The notes under the pieces were generated by a model, which searched no databases, was not told where the DNA came from, and saw nothing but the letters and a program-made list of their open reading frames with translations. This document shows, piece after piece, positions 1 through 5,017 of a stretch of DNA of 5,017 nucleotides. Source of the DNA: Candidatus Sericytochromatia bacterium (GTDB taxonomy: Bacteria; Cyanobacteriota; Sericytochromatia; JACMPN01); assembly GCA_014377495.1 (NCBI GenBank), contig JACMPN010000309.1, positions 1 to 5,017 of the forward strand, read 5' to 3'. The first letter of the stretch is position 1; each line of letters begins with the position of its first letter. The position numbers and the translations under genes are program-made.

Positions 1-1111
1 ACAGCTCATAGGGGGAGTGGGTCTTGGGTGAGGGATCGGGCGAGGTCAGTGTAAGGGCGTAGTGCTCCAGTGCCTGAATCAACCCAGGGCTGGTCGGCTC
101 CTGCCGTGTGCTCGGGCTCATGTGCTCGGTCAGGTTGGCGACGGCTTGCAGGTAGTAGTCGCGGATCGTCCGTCGGGCCATATCCAAGGCGGACTGGGTG
201 ACTTCCGGAGTGACGTAAGGGTTGCCGTCACGGTCGCCACCGATCCAGGAGCCGAAGCGGACCACGGTGGGCAGGTCGCCCAGCGCCAAGGTCAGTCCGT
301 AAATCGTCTGGAACGCCGTGCGCATCTCCTCATACAGTTCGGGGAGCGAGGCGATCATCACGTTGCGGTGGTAGTCGAGGCCCATGGCAATTTCGTCACG
401 CACGGTCGGCTGGCGGCGGCGGACCTCGTCGGTCTGCCACAGGGCCGTGATCTCGGCGGCAATGGCTTCCTGGCGTTCGGCCGCTCCCCGTTCCGGCAAG
501 GGTAGGCGGTCGAGTGCTTCCAATGCCTCGGCGATCCGTTCCCGCTTCGCCATCACCGTGCGCCGGGCCACCTCGGTCGGGTGGGCGGTAAATACAGGCC
601 CGACCTCGACCTGCTGCAGCCAGGCGAGTGCGGCTGTGGCATCGATCCCGGCCTTGGCCATGCGCGCCAAAGTGCCCTGGAATGAGCCCGGCTGCGGCTT
701 GTCGCCGGCATGGACCCCGCGGGCCCGGCGGCGCCGTTTGCGGTGGTTGGTCTCCGCCAGGTTGGTCAACTCAAAGTAGGTGGCAAAGGCCTTGGTCATC
801 CGATACGCATCGGCCACGGACATCGTGTGTACACCCTGTTGGACCTGTGCCAGGAGCGGGTCCTTGGCCATGGTGACGGGGTGCGGGACCAGGTCCACGG
901 AGGTTTCCCGGTGATCGATGGCCTGTCGCCGCAGGTCCTCGACGGCCGCCAGAAAGACGATGCCTTCCTGCTCCTTCAGCACGTCGCCGAGGATCCGCCC
1001 GAGTGAGCGCACGTCACGGCGGAGCGGCCGTTCCTTGAGCCGCGGGTCCTCGCTGATCAGCTCGGCCAGCCTGGCTGCCTGATCGACAGCGCTCCAAAGC
1101 GTTTCCCGCAT
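1..1111 (-). CDS. ppc: Phosphoenolpyruvate carboxylase, N-terminal 370 residues (runs off the left edge)
   Basis: This enzyme adds bicarbonate to phosphoenolpyruvate to give oxaloacetate and phosphate, which refills the TCA cycle; it is a soluble cytoplasmic tetramer in its family. The translation shows the first family signature, VFTAHPTEVARRTV, at residues 173-186. His177 matches the catalytic histidine of the TAHPTE motif (His138 in E. coli). WQTDEVRRRQP (225-235) corresponds to the E. coli WHTDEIRKLRP stretch. GSWIGGDRDGNPYVT (287-301) matches the E. coli SWMGGDRDGNPNVT block. The opening LRRDVRSLGRILGDVLKEQEG region (30-50) is the usual N-terminal helix. The start ATG is at 1111-1109, preceded by AAGGAA (1121-1116). 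Family members are near 900 residues, so more than half, including the C-terminal active-site signature, lies outside the window. The gene diverges from the DUF1330-like/amylase pair. No frameshift or missing motif is seen in the visible part. Confidence 0.96.
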   Translation of the reverse strand, partial: MRETLWSAVDQAARLAELISEDPRLKERPLRRDVRSLGRILGDVLKEQEGIVFLAAVEDLRRQAIDHRETSVDLVPHPVTMAKDPLLAQVQQGVHTMSVADAYRMTKAFATYFELTNLAETNHRKRRRRARGVHAGDKPQPGSFQGTLARMAKAGIDATAALAWLQQVEVGPVFTAHPTEVARRTVMAKRERIAEALEALDRLPLPERGAAERQEAIAAEITALWQTDEVRRRQPTVRDEIAMGLDYHRNVMIASLPELYEEMRTAFQTIYGLTLALGDLPTVVRFGSWIGGDRDGNPYVTPEVTQSALDMARRTIRDYYLQAVANLTEHMSPSTRQEPTSPGLIQALEHYALTLTSPDPSPKTHSPYEL

Positions 1112-1159
1112 GCGGTTCCTTACGACTTTCCTACGTGCGCCGATCGGTCATGGCACTCC

Positions 1160-1188
1160 AGGGTACGGTACCGCTGCGCGTCCGCCAA
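1160..1188 (-). promoter_or_regulatory. Weak candidate sigma-70-like promoter for ppc
   Basis: Reading the minus strand, TTGGCG (1188-1183) is followed after 17 bases by TACCCT (1165-1160). The first box matches TTGACA at four positions and the second matches TATAAT at three. Spacing and distance (about 40 bases upstream of the ppc start) are right, but the -10 box is poor and such matches occur by chance in GC-rich DNA. No better candidate was found close to the ppc start. Confidence 0.18.
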
Positions 1189-1313
1189 GACCACAGGCGA
1201 TGGAGTCGGGCAGATGTCCGGTCCTACGGCCACTGCACCAGATCCGGTTCGACCTATCCGGTCCTGGCTGCCCACGACGTGAGGTGCTCAGGGCTGTAAT
1301 GGCTGAGGAGTGT

Positions 1314-1364
1314 CTGTTTGCCGCCGTACGTGGCAATGAGACCGGCCGAGATGGCGGCAAACGG
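1314..1364. repeat. Intergenic stem-loop (10-base perfect inverted repeat, 12 pairs with one G-T)
   Basis: GTTTGCCGCC at 1316-1325 is the exact reverse complement of GGCGGCAAAC at 1353-1362. Adding T1315-G1363 and C1314-G1364 extends the stem to 12 pairs, with one wobble, around a 27-base loop. There is no T-run on either side in either orientation and the flanking genes point away from it, so it is unlikely to be a transcription terminator. It could be a protein-binding site, part of a leader RNA, or chance. Confidence 0.45.
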
Positions 1365-1508
1365 CCGATGGCGATCGGTCGTTGCCAGAAAATGTCGGAT
1401 CAGCCGCACGTAACCCTGTGTGATCGTCTCATGATCGCCGCCGGTCGGAGTCCGCAGGCTGCCCTGACTCAGGTGGACGTTGGATGACCTGTCGGCATCA
1501 TAATGCAT

Positions 1509-1513
1509 AGGAG
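1509..1513 (+). promoter_or_regulatory. Shine-Dalgarno site fixing the start of the DUF1330-like gene
   Basis: AGGAG lies 7 bases before the ATG at 1521. An earlier in-frame ATG at 1503 lies upstream of this site and has no comparable ribosome-binding sequence, so 1521 is the better start. The 9 bases AGGAGCCAA (1509-1517) recur exactly at 1785-1793 in front of the amylase gene. Confidence 0.7.
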
Positions 1514-1520
1514 CCAACCG

Positions 1521-1766
1521 ATGACCCTGCCCGTCGTCATGACCGTCCGTGTCGCCGCACTGGCAACGTTTCGGGCATTTGAGACACAGGCCGCCCGCAT
1601 CATGGCCCGGTATGGCGGCGCCATCGCCCGCATGATGGTGGTGCCAGCGGTGGTTGATCAGGATGTCGACCTGGCGGCGATCCGCCCTCTGCGGGGGCAA
1701 TCGGTCGTCGGGACTGATTGCCTCATCGGTGAGGACGGACCGGATCACCGGGGCTTTGCCCAATAG
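1521..1766 (+). CDS. Short DUF1330-like (ferredoxin-fold dimer type) protein, possibly internally deleted
   Basis: The product is 81 residues, small and soluble, with no signal peptide or membrane segment. The N-terminal half (VMTVRVAALATFRAFETQ, then ARIMARYGG up to residue 33) resembles the first strand and helix of DUF1330-like proteins, which end that helix in a conserved YGG. The C-terminal part (DLAAIRPLRGQSVV, 50-63, then GTDCLIGEDGP, 64-74) resembles their closing helix and strand, where a PLR motif is usual. From memory of the family, YGG to PLR normally spans roughly 50 residues; here it spans 28. The two central strands therefore seem to be missing, while the frame stays open. This could be an old in-frame deletion in a decaying gene, or a divergent small family. 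No function is assigned. The start follows a good Shine-Dalgarno site, and the stop lies 29 bases before the amylase gene, so the two are probably co-transcribed. Confidence 0.6.
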   Translation: MTLPVVMTVRVAALATFRAFETQAARIMARYGGAIARMMVVPAVVDQDVDLAAIRPLRGQSVVGTDCLIGEDGPDHRGFAQ

Positions 1767-1795
1767 AAGAACCTAACTGGAAACAGGAGCCAATT

Positions 1796-3157
1796 ATGGC
1801 CGTTACCTGGGCCAACGACGCCGTTTTTTACCATGTCTATCCGCTCGGCATGTGTGGCGCCCCGCAGCGCAACGACTTTCACAGCCCGTCGGTGGCCCGC
1901 CTCGCCCAGTTGTTCGACTGGATCGACCATTGGCGGTATCTGGGCGTTACGGCCCTGTGCCTCGGACCCTTGTTCGAATCGACGGGACATGGTTACGACA
2001 CGGTGGATTACTTTCATGTGGATCGCCGTCTCGGTGACAACGCAGTTTTGCGCGAGTTGGTGGCCGCCCTGCACGGGGCCGGCATCCGGGTCGTCCTGGA
2101 CGGTGTGTTCAACCACACGGGCCGGGATTTCTGGGCGTTTCGGGATATCCGGCAGCACGGTCGCCATTCGGCATACCGGGATTGGTATGACGGGGTCGAT
2201 TTCCGCCGGCGCAGCCCGGCCGGGGATTCATTTACTTATAACACCTGGCGTGGCGCGTACGAGCTGCCCAAACTGAACTTGTTGCACAAACCTGTCCGCC
2301 AGCACCTGTTGGAGGCGGTGGATTTCTGGATCCGGGAGTTTGATATTGATGGGCTGCGGCTGGACGCCTGCAATCTGGTCAAAGCAGCCTTTTTGCGCGA
2401 GTTAGGCCGCCATTCACGTAAGCGCAAACCCGACTTCTGGCTGATGGGTGAGGTGGTCAACGGCAATTATGCGCCGTACATGAAGACCCGGGGCCTCGAT
2501 TCGGTCACGAACTACAACGCCTATGCGGGGCTCGTCTCCAGCCACAACCGCCACAACTATGTTGAGATTGCCGCTACGTTAAAGCGGCAGTTCGGATCGC
2601 ACGGCGTGTATCAGGGAGCGCCGCTCTACGCCTTCGTCGACAATCACGACGTCAACCGCATCGGCAGCCGGCTGCGACGGGCGGCTCATCTCTATCCCGC
2701 CCACCTGCTGCTGTTCACCATGCCTGGCGTCCCCTCGCTCTACTATGGCAGTGAGTGGGGGATCAAAGGGGCCAGGTCCAAGTTCAGTGATGCGGCGCTT
2801 CGACCTGCAATCTCCCGGCCGGATCCTGGCGGCATGCCCCATGCGGCGCTGGCGGACACGATCAGCCGTTTGTCCCGTATCCGTCAGTCGCTGACGGCCC
2901 TGCGTCACGGCAACTATGATGAACTCTTCGTGCAGCCGGAGCAGTTTGCCTTTGCCCGCCACACTCATGACCAGGCGGTCATCGTGGCTCTCAACGCAGC
3001 GAAACAACCGGCGCAAATGACGCTCTGGGTGCCGCATCTGAGTGGGCGGGTGTTGCACGATGTGCTGAATCCAGGCGATCGCTTTCAGGTGCATGGCGAA
3101 CACGTCACGCTGGAATCGGTCCCGGCGCATTGGGGCCGGATCCTTATTGCGTCCTGA
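1796..3157 (+). CDS. GH13 alpha-amylase-family glycosidase (cyclomaltodextrinase/neopullulanase-like), cytoplasmic
   Basis: This 453-residue retaining glycosidase is expected to cleave alpha-1,4 (possibly alpha-1,6) bonds in maltodextrins, cyclodextrins or glycogen fragments. There is no signal peptide, so it should act in the cytoplasm. The GH13 motifs are all present in order: GVTALCLGP (50-58), DGVFNHTG (102-109), LPKLN (157-161), GLRLDACN (186-193) with nucleophile Asp190, FWLMGEV (214-220) with acid/base Glu219, and FVDNHDVNR (280-288) with transition-state stabiliser Asp285. LPKLN resembles the MPKLN region of neopullulanase/cyclomaltodextrinase enzymes (GH13 subfamily 20). However, the N-terminal starch-binding domain of those enzymes is absent: the barrel starts almost at residue 8. 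Residues from about 375 form the C-terminal beta domain. AGGAG sits 6 bases before the ATG. It lies downstream of the short DUF1330-like gene and converges on the FapA gene. Exact substrate specificity cannot be read from the sequence; trehalose synthase-type or maltogenic activity is less likely. Confidence 0.93.
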   Translation: MAVTWANDAVFYHVYPLGMCGAPQRNDFHSPSVARLAQLFDWIDHWRYLGVTALCLGPLFESTGHGYDTVDYFHVDRRLGDNAVLRELVAALHGAGIRVVLDGVFNHTGRDFWAFRDIRQHGRHSAYRDWYDGVDFRRRSPAGDSFTYNTWRGAYELPKLNLLHKPVRQHLLEAVDFWIREFDIDGLRLDACNLVKAAFLRELGRHSRKRKPDFWLMGEVVNGNYAPYMKTRGLDSVTNYNAYAGLVSSHNRHNYVEIAATLKRQFGSHGVYQGAPLYAFVDNHDVNRIGSRLRRAAHLYPAHLLLFTMPGVPSLYYGSEWGIKGARSKFSDAALRPAISRPDPGGMPHAALADTISRLSRIRQSLTALRHGNYDELFVQPEQFAFARHTHDQAVIVALNAAKQPAQMTLWVPHLSGRVLHDVLNPGDRFQVHGEHVTLESVPAHWGRILIAS

Positions 3158-3182
3158 AAAACCGCCCAAATTAAGTACAAAA

Positions 3183-3335
3183 GGCTGTTTCTCGGGGGTT
3201 CAGGGCGAGCCTAATTCGGTTCGGGTTCTGTGCCAAGCTGACCAACAGGAAGCATGTTGGATTTCAACACGTCCCAATGGACGCTGAACAGGTTCCGGAC
3301 CGAATCGGGCCGTCATGGACCCCCGAGAAGCAGCC
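3183..3335 (+). repeat. Long imperfect palindrome in the convergent gap (possible terminator, MITE-like element or structured RNA)
   Basis: The outer arms, 3183-3199 and 3319-3335, pair at 16 of 17 positions plus one G-T. The fold continues inward: C3201-G3317 and A3202-T3316, then 3204-3207 with 3314-3311, 3209-3212 with 3310-3307, 3214-3225 with 3305-3294, and 3227-3231 with 3292-3288. Interruptions are few: G3203/A3315, bulged A3208, A3213/C3306 and T3226/T3293. Seven positions (3188, 3200, 3205, 3212, 3221, 3225, 3227) are G-U pairs in plus-strand RNA; only one would be a G-U in minus-strand RNA. On the minus strand the last arm is followed by TTTTGTACTT, so it could terminate FapA-gene transcription, although the arms lie far apart for a typical terminator. 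It starts 25 bases after the amylase stop and ends 2 bases from the FapA-gene stop. No flanking target duplication is visible. Confidence 0.7.
3242..3260 (+). repeat. Small hairpin at the tip of the long palindrome
   Basis: CCAACA (3242-3247) and TGTTGG (3255-3260) are perfect reverse complements around the 7-base loop GGAAGCA. This hairpin sits within the apical part of the longer fold and would cap its 5' side. An alternative pairing of GTTG with the downstream TCAAC is also possible. Six pairs alone could be chance; the position inside a larger fold is the reason for listing it. Confidence 0.4.
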
Positions 3336-3337
3336 TA

Positions 3338-4714
3338 TTAGCGGCGTAGGGTGATTTGGCCATGGCGGGCAACCAGCTTGGCGCCCGGCATGTCGTCACG
3401 CAGGGTCCGACGCAGGTCGCCGATCCGGGCTTCAACGCCACCGTAAAAGCCCTGGCTCGCTTCGATCGACTGGTCCTTTTCCGCCAAGGTCCGTGCCAGT
3501 TCGAGCCGTTGTTCGGCCAGCGGCATCTCCGCCTGCAGGCGCTCGCATTGACCGAGCATGGTGTCCAACAGGGAGCCGCTGCCACCGGCCCGGCGCATCT
3601 GGATCAGCTGGCGGGTGCAGGCATTGGCGTCACGCCGGATCTGCTCGACCCGCGCCTGGGCCCGCAGGGCCACGTCGGGATCGATGCCGCCGACACCGAC
3701 GGCAGTGGCCGTACCGGCCAGGGCGCCGAGCAGCCGGACACGCACCGTCCGACCTGCCTGGATCGTACCACCGATGATCTGGCCGTAGCCGAGTGCCGAG
3801 ATGGCGACGACGTCCCGGCAGACCGTCACCTGGCAATGGCTGATCGTCTCTTCAAAGAAGAGGTCTTCGCCCGCCGAGACGGTGACGTTGTCGAGGTAGC
3901 GGGCGTTGATCCAGCCACCGGCCTGGACCCGGCCAGTGCCATGACCGACCATGCCGCCGCACAACTCGACGTTGCCGCCGGCGATCAGGTCTGCTGCATC
4001 GACAGTGCCGGCGACGATGATGTCGCGGTCCGCCTCGATGCGCAGGCCGGTGGCGACGTCACCGGCCACGATCACCGTCCCGGCGAATCGGATGTGGCCG
4101 GTGCTGACATCGACCGCCGGCAGCCAGAGCACGGGATCCACCTGGACGTAATCCGGGCCAAACGTGGGGAGGCCGGAAACGGCGGCGACCAGCAATTGGG
4201 GATCGTCGGCGCTGATCCGGGTCCCCAGGCCGACCCGGCGAAACGGCCGGTCATGGCCGTCACGGCAGGTGATTTCCTCGTTGCGGACGTTGCGGCCGTG
4301 GGTCCCCGTCGTCGGGGGGATGCGCCGCATCAGGGGGGCGCCGATGTGGACAGACTGCACGTGGTCGAGGTCGAGGTAGTCCACGCCGCCGTCGTCGTTG
4401 ACTTTCGGGGTGCCGGCTTCCCGGCGGAAGGAGACCAACGGCTCAAAGCTCGTATCGAGTCCGGACAGGGGAGGCTGGCCATGGGCAATGACGGCCTGGC
4501 GCCGTTCGCCGGTGCAGAGGGAGAAGATGGCATCGGGATCGACACCAAAGCAGACACCCGCATCGGCGAGGATCGCATCAAACGTGGCCAGGTCGATGTC
4601 TTTGCCGGCTTCGACCGTGGCCACCGCCGACAACGCGTCGGGCCGAATCGTGATGCAGACCAATGGCGCCAGGCCGAGGCCGGTATCGTCTGTTTTCGTG
4701 TGGGTGGTGCCCAT
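3338..4714 (-). CDS. FapA family protein (DUF342, flagellar assembly protein A-like)
   Basis: The product is 458 residues, a normal length for the family. Residues about 18-190 form the N-terminal FapA domain. Residues about 200-345 are a run of glycine-spaced short strands typical of the DUF342 right-handed beta-helix, for example AGTVIVAGDVATG (211-223), AGGNVELCGGMVG (245-257), AGGWINARYLDNV (265-277) and GQIIGGTIQAGRTV (311-324). It closes with VGVGGIDPD (339-347), as family members do. Residues about 348-440 are charged and helical, probably a coiled coil, and a short basic strand ends the protein. Family members influence flagellar assembly in Vibrio and are also found outside flagellar operons; no flagellar gene is visible here, so the role is inferred from family only. 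The start at 4714 is preceded by GGAGG, 6 bases away. A longer frame from a GTG at 4912 lacks such a site and adds low-complexity sequence. This is not the Pseudomonas amyloid FapA. Confidence 0.9.
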   Translation of the reverse strand: MGTTHTKTDDTGLGLAPLVCITIRPDALSAVATVEAGKDIDLATFDAILADAGVCFGVDPDAIFSLCTGERRQAVIAHGQPPLSGLDTSFEPLVSFRREAGTPKVNDDGGVDYLDLDHVQSVHIGAPLMRRIPPTTGTHGRNVRNEEITCRDGHDRPFRRVGLGTRISADDPQLLVAAVSGLPTFGPDYVQVDPVLWLPAVDVSTGHIRFAGTVIVAGDVATGLRIEADRDIIVAGTVDAADLIAGGNVELCGGMVGHGTGRVQAGGWINARYLDNVTVSAGEDLFFEETISHCQVTVCRDVVAISALGYGQIIGGTIQAGRTVRVRLLGALAGTATAVGVGGIDPDVALRAQARVEQIRRDANACTRQLIQMRRAGGSGSLLDTMLGQCERLQAEMPLAEQRLELARTLAEKDQSIEASQGFYGGVEARIGDLRRTLRDDMPGAKLVARHGQITLRR

Positions 4715-4720
4715 GGCGAT

Positions 4721-4741
4721 CCTCCGCCCCTCAGAGAGGCG
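4721..4741 (-). promoter_or_regulatory. Shine-Dalgarno site of the FapA-family gene abutting a 7-pair hairpin
   Basis: On the minus strand GGAGG (4725-4721) lies 6 bases before the ATG at 4714 and fixes the start. Directly upstream, bases 4741-4725 form the 17-base hairpin CGCCTCT-CTG-AGGGGCG. It has seven pairs (one G-U) and a 3-base loop, and its last base is also the first base of the Shine-Dalgarno site. A stable stem in this place could limit ribosome access or hold the site open. The overlap is seen directly; the regulatory meaning is inference. Confidence 0.55.
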
Positions 4742-4825
4742 TTCTTGCATGACGGACTCGCACAGCGTGCTGCCCGACCTTGGACGAGGCCCGGCGTTTG
4801 CCGAAAACCCCATCCCGTATTGATC

Positions 4826-4855
4826 AGTATTGTGTGATGTTGGTCGCTTTGTGAA
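4826..4855 (-). promoter_or_regulatory. Candidate sigma-70 promoter for the FapA-family gene
   Basis: On the minus strand TTCACA (4855-4850, five of six matches to TTGACA) is followed after 18 bases by AATACT (4831-4826, four of six matches to TATAAT). Transcription would start near 4820-4818 and leave a leader of roughly 105 bases before the ATG at 4714. The site lies in the most AT-rich stretch upstream of the gene. No clear sigma-28 or sigma-54 flagellar-type promoter was seen here. Confidence 0.42.
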
Positions 4856-5017
4856 GCCCATTCGCAGAGATTGTCCGATGGCTGAAACGGTCAGCTTCAG
4901 CGGGATCTCCACTAACGGATGACTAACAGGGGCAGGTGGACGGACCGGTTTTACGAAAAGTGATCAGGGGGCCCCGATCCCGGTTTCCACCCACCAAATG
5001 GGACGGCCCCGGACACC
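4856..5017. other. Upstream region of the FapA-family gene with small repeats; no complete gene
   Basis: Nothing here reads as a complete gene. ACTAAC occurs at 4911-4916 and again at 4922-4927, an 11-base step close to one helical turn. GCTGAA (4881-4886) and TTCAGC (4896-4901) form an inverted repeat around 9 bases, which overlaps the alternative GCTGA-AACGG-TCAGC hairpin (4881-4895). A near-palindrome GATCAGGGGGCCCCGATC occupies 4962-4979. These may be operator sites for the nearby promoter or chance. Two minus-strand frames enter from the right edge and stop at 4964 and 4951, so the end of an upstream gene is possible but not shown. Confidence 0.4.

Larger units (their letters stand above)
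1112..1520. other. Divergent intergenic region between ppc and the DUF1330-like gene; no credible gene
   Basis: These 409 bases separate two divergently transcribed genes. Open frames exist on both strands (plus 1110-1487, minus 1254-1763), but neither gives a recognisable protein. The minus one begins inside the coding region of the next gene, and the plus one overlaps the ppc start. Besides the stem-loop listed separately, I see short repeats. TCCGGTCCT occurs at 1217-1225 and 1257-1265, exactly 40 bases apart. CGATCGGTC occurs at 1141-1149 and 1372-1380. CGGCCG followed by ATGGCG occurs twice (1343-1356 with a 2-base insert, and 1362-1373). The region probably holds the promoters for both directions, but no strong promoter could be read from it. 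No tRNA, rRNA or CRISPR structure is visible. Confidence 0.6.

Noticed and set aside
62..1006. Several plus-strand open frames (62-505, 384-779, 628-876, 710-1006)
   Set aside because: All lie antisense within the ppc coding region, which is open from its start to the window edge and carries the PEP carboxylase signatures.
1499..1504. CATAAT as a -10 box for the DUF1330-like gene
   Set aside because: Transcription would begin around 1511, inside the Shine-Dalgarno site, and no good -35 box lies at the right distance.
1254..1763. A 169-codon minus-strand open frame and a 125-codon plus-strand frame at 1110-1487
   Set aside because: Neither shows a recognisable motif or a good ribosome-binding site. 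The first starts inside the DUF1330-like gene on the opposite strand, and the second overlaps the ppc start.
1745..2167. Minus-strand open frames inside the amylase gene (also 2236-2466 and 2579-3169)
   Set aside because: They are antisense shadows of the GH13 gene, whose catalytic motifs are all in the plus-strand frame.
3214..3230. GGTTCG-containing stretch as a tRNA T-arm
   Set aside because: No acceptor stem, anticodon arm or CCA end fits around it; these bases are better explained as part of the long palindrome.
3356..4837. A 493-codon open frame on the plus strand
   Set aside because: It lies antisense to the FapA-family gene and is its mirror frame. Its translation is low-complexity (rich in D, G, A, R, with repeated AGDQ/GDD-like runs) with no recognisable domain, while the opposite strand gives a full beta-helix FapA protein with a strong ribosome-binding site.
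4715..4912. A 66-residue N-terminal extension of the FapA-family protein from a GTG at 4912
   Set aside because: The extension has no domain-like content, covers the likely promoter and leader hairpin, and lacks a ribosome-binding site comparable to GGAGG before 4714.
4962..4979. GATCAGGGGGCCCCGATC as a terminator or operator
   Set aside because: It has no loop and no adjacent T-run, two of its nine pairs mismatch, and GC-rich near-palindromes of this size arise easily by chance.

Overview
The window is GC-rich, compact bacterial DNA. Its genes sit next to clear Shine-Dalgarno sites and have short spacers. The gene content (bacterial-type phosphoenolpyruvate carboxylase, a cytoplasmic family-13 glycosidase, a FapA/DUF342 protein) suggests a Gram-negative-type, probably flagellated bacterium such as a Nitrospira-like organism or a proteobacterium. 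The taxon is an inference from protein flavour and could be wrong.

Layout from left to right. (1) Bases 1-1111, minus strand: the first 370 codons of phosphoenolpyruvate carboxylase (ppc), running off the left edge. (2) Bases 1112-1520: a divergent intergenic region with no credible gene. It carries a 12-pair stem-loop and several short repeats. (3) Bases 1521-3157, plus strand: a two-gene unit. The first gene is a very short DUF1330-like protein (81 aa) that seems to lack the middle of its domain. The second, 29 bases on, is a complete 453-aa GH13 alpha-amylase-family enzyme with every catalytic residue present. The two genes share an identical 9-base ribosome-binding leader. (4) Bases 3158-3337: the convergent gap. 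Most of it is one long imperfect palindrome (3183-3335), whose outer arms match at 16 of 17 positions and whose fold continues inward for about 30 more bases per side. (5) Bases 3338-4714, minus strand: a complete 458-aa FapA-family protein. It starts at a strong Shine-Dalgarno site that abuts a small perfect hairpin, with a plausible sigma-70 promoter about 110 bases upstream. (6) Bases 4856-5017: non-coding or upstream sequence with small repeats, and perhaps the tail of another gene at the right edge.

The genes do not form one pathway. PEP carboxylase replenishes oxaloacetate, the GH13 enzyme works on internal maltodextrins or glycogen fragments, and the FapA protein belongs to a family linked to flagellar assembly. 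I found no convincing new multi-gene system. The least explained element is the long palindrome between the amylase and the FapA gene. Its arm differences are mostly ones that still pair (G-U) in the plus-strand RNA.
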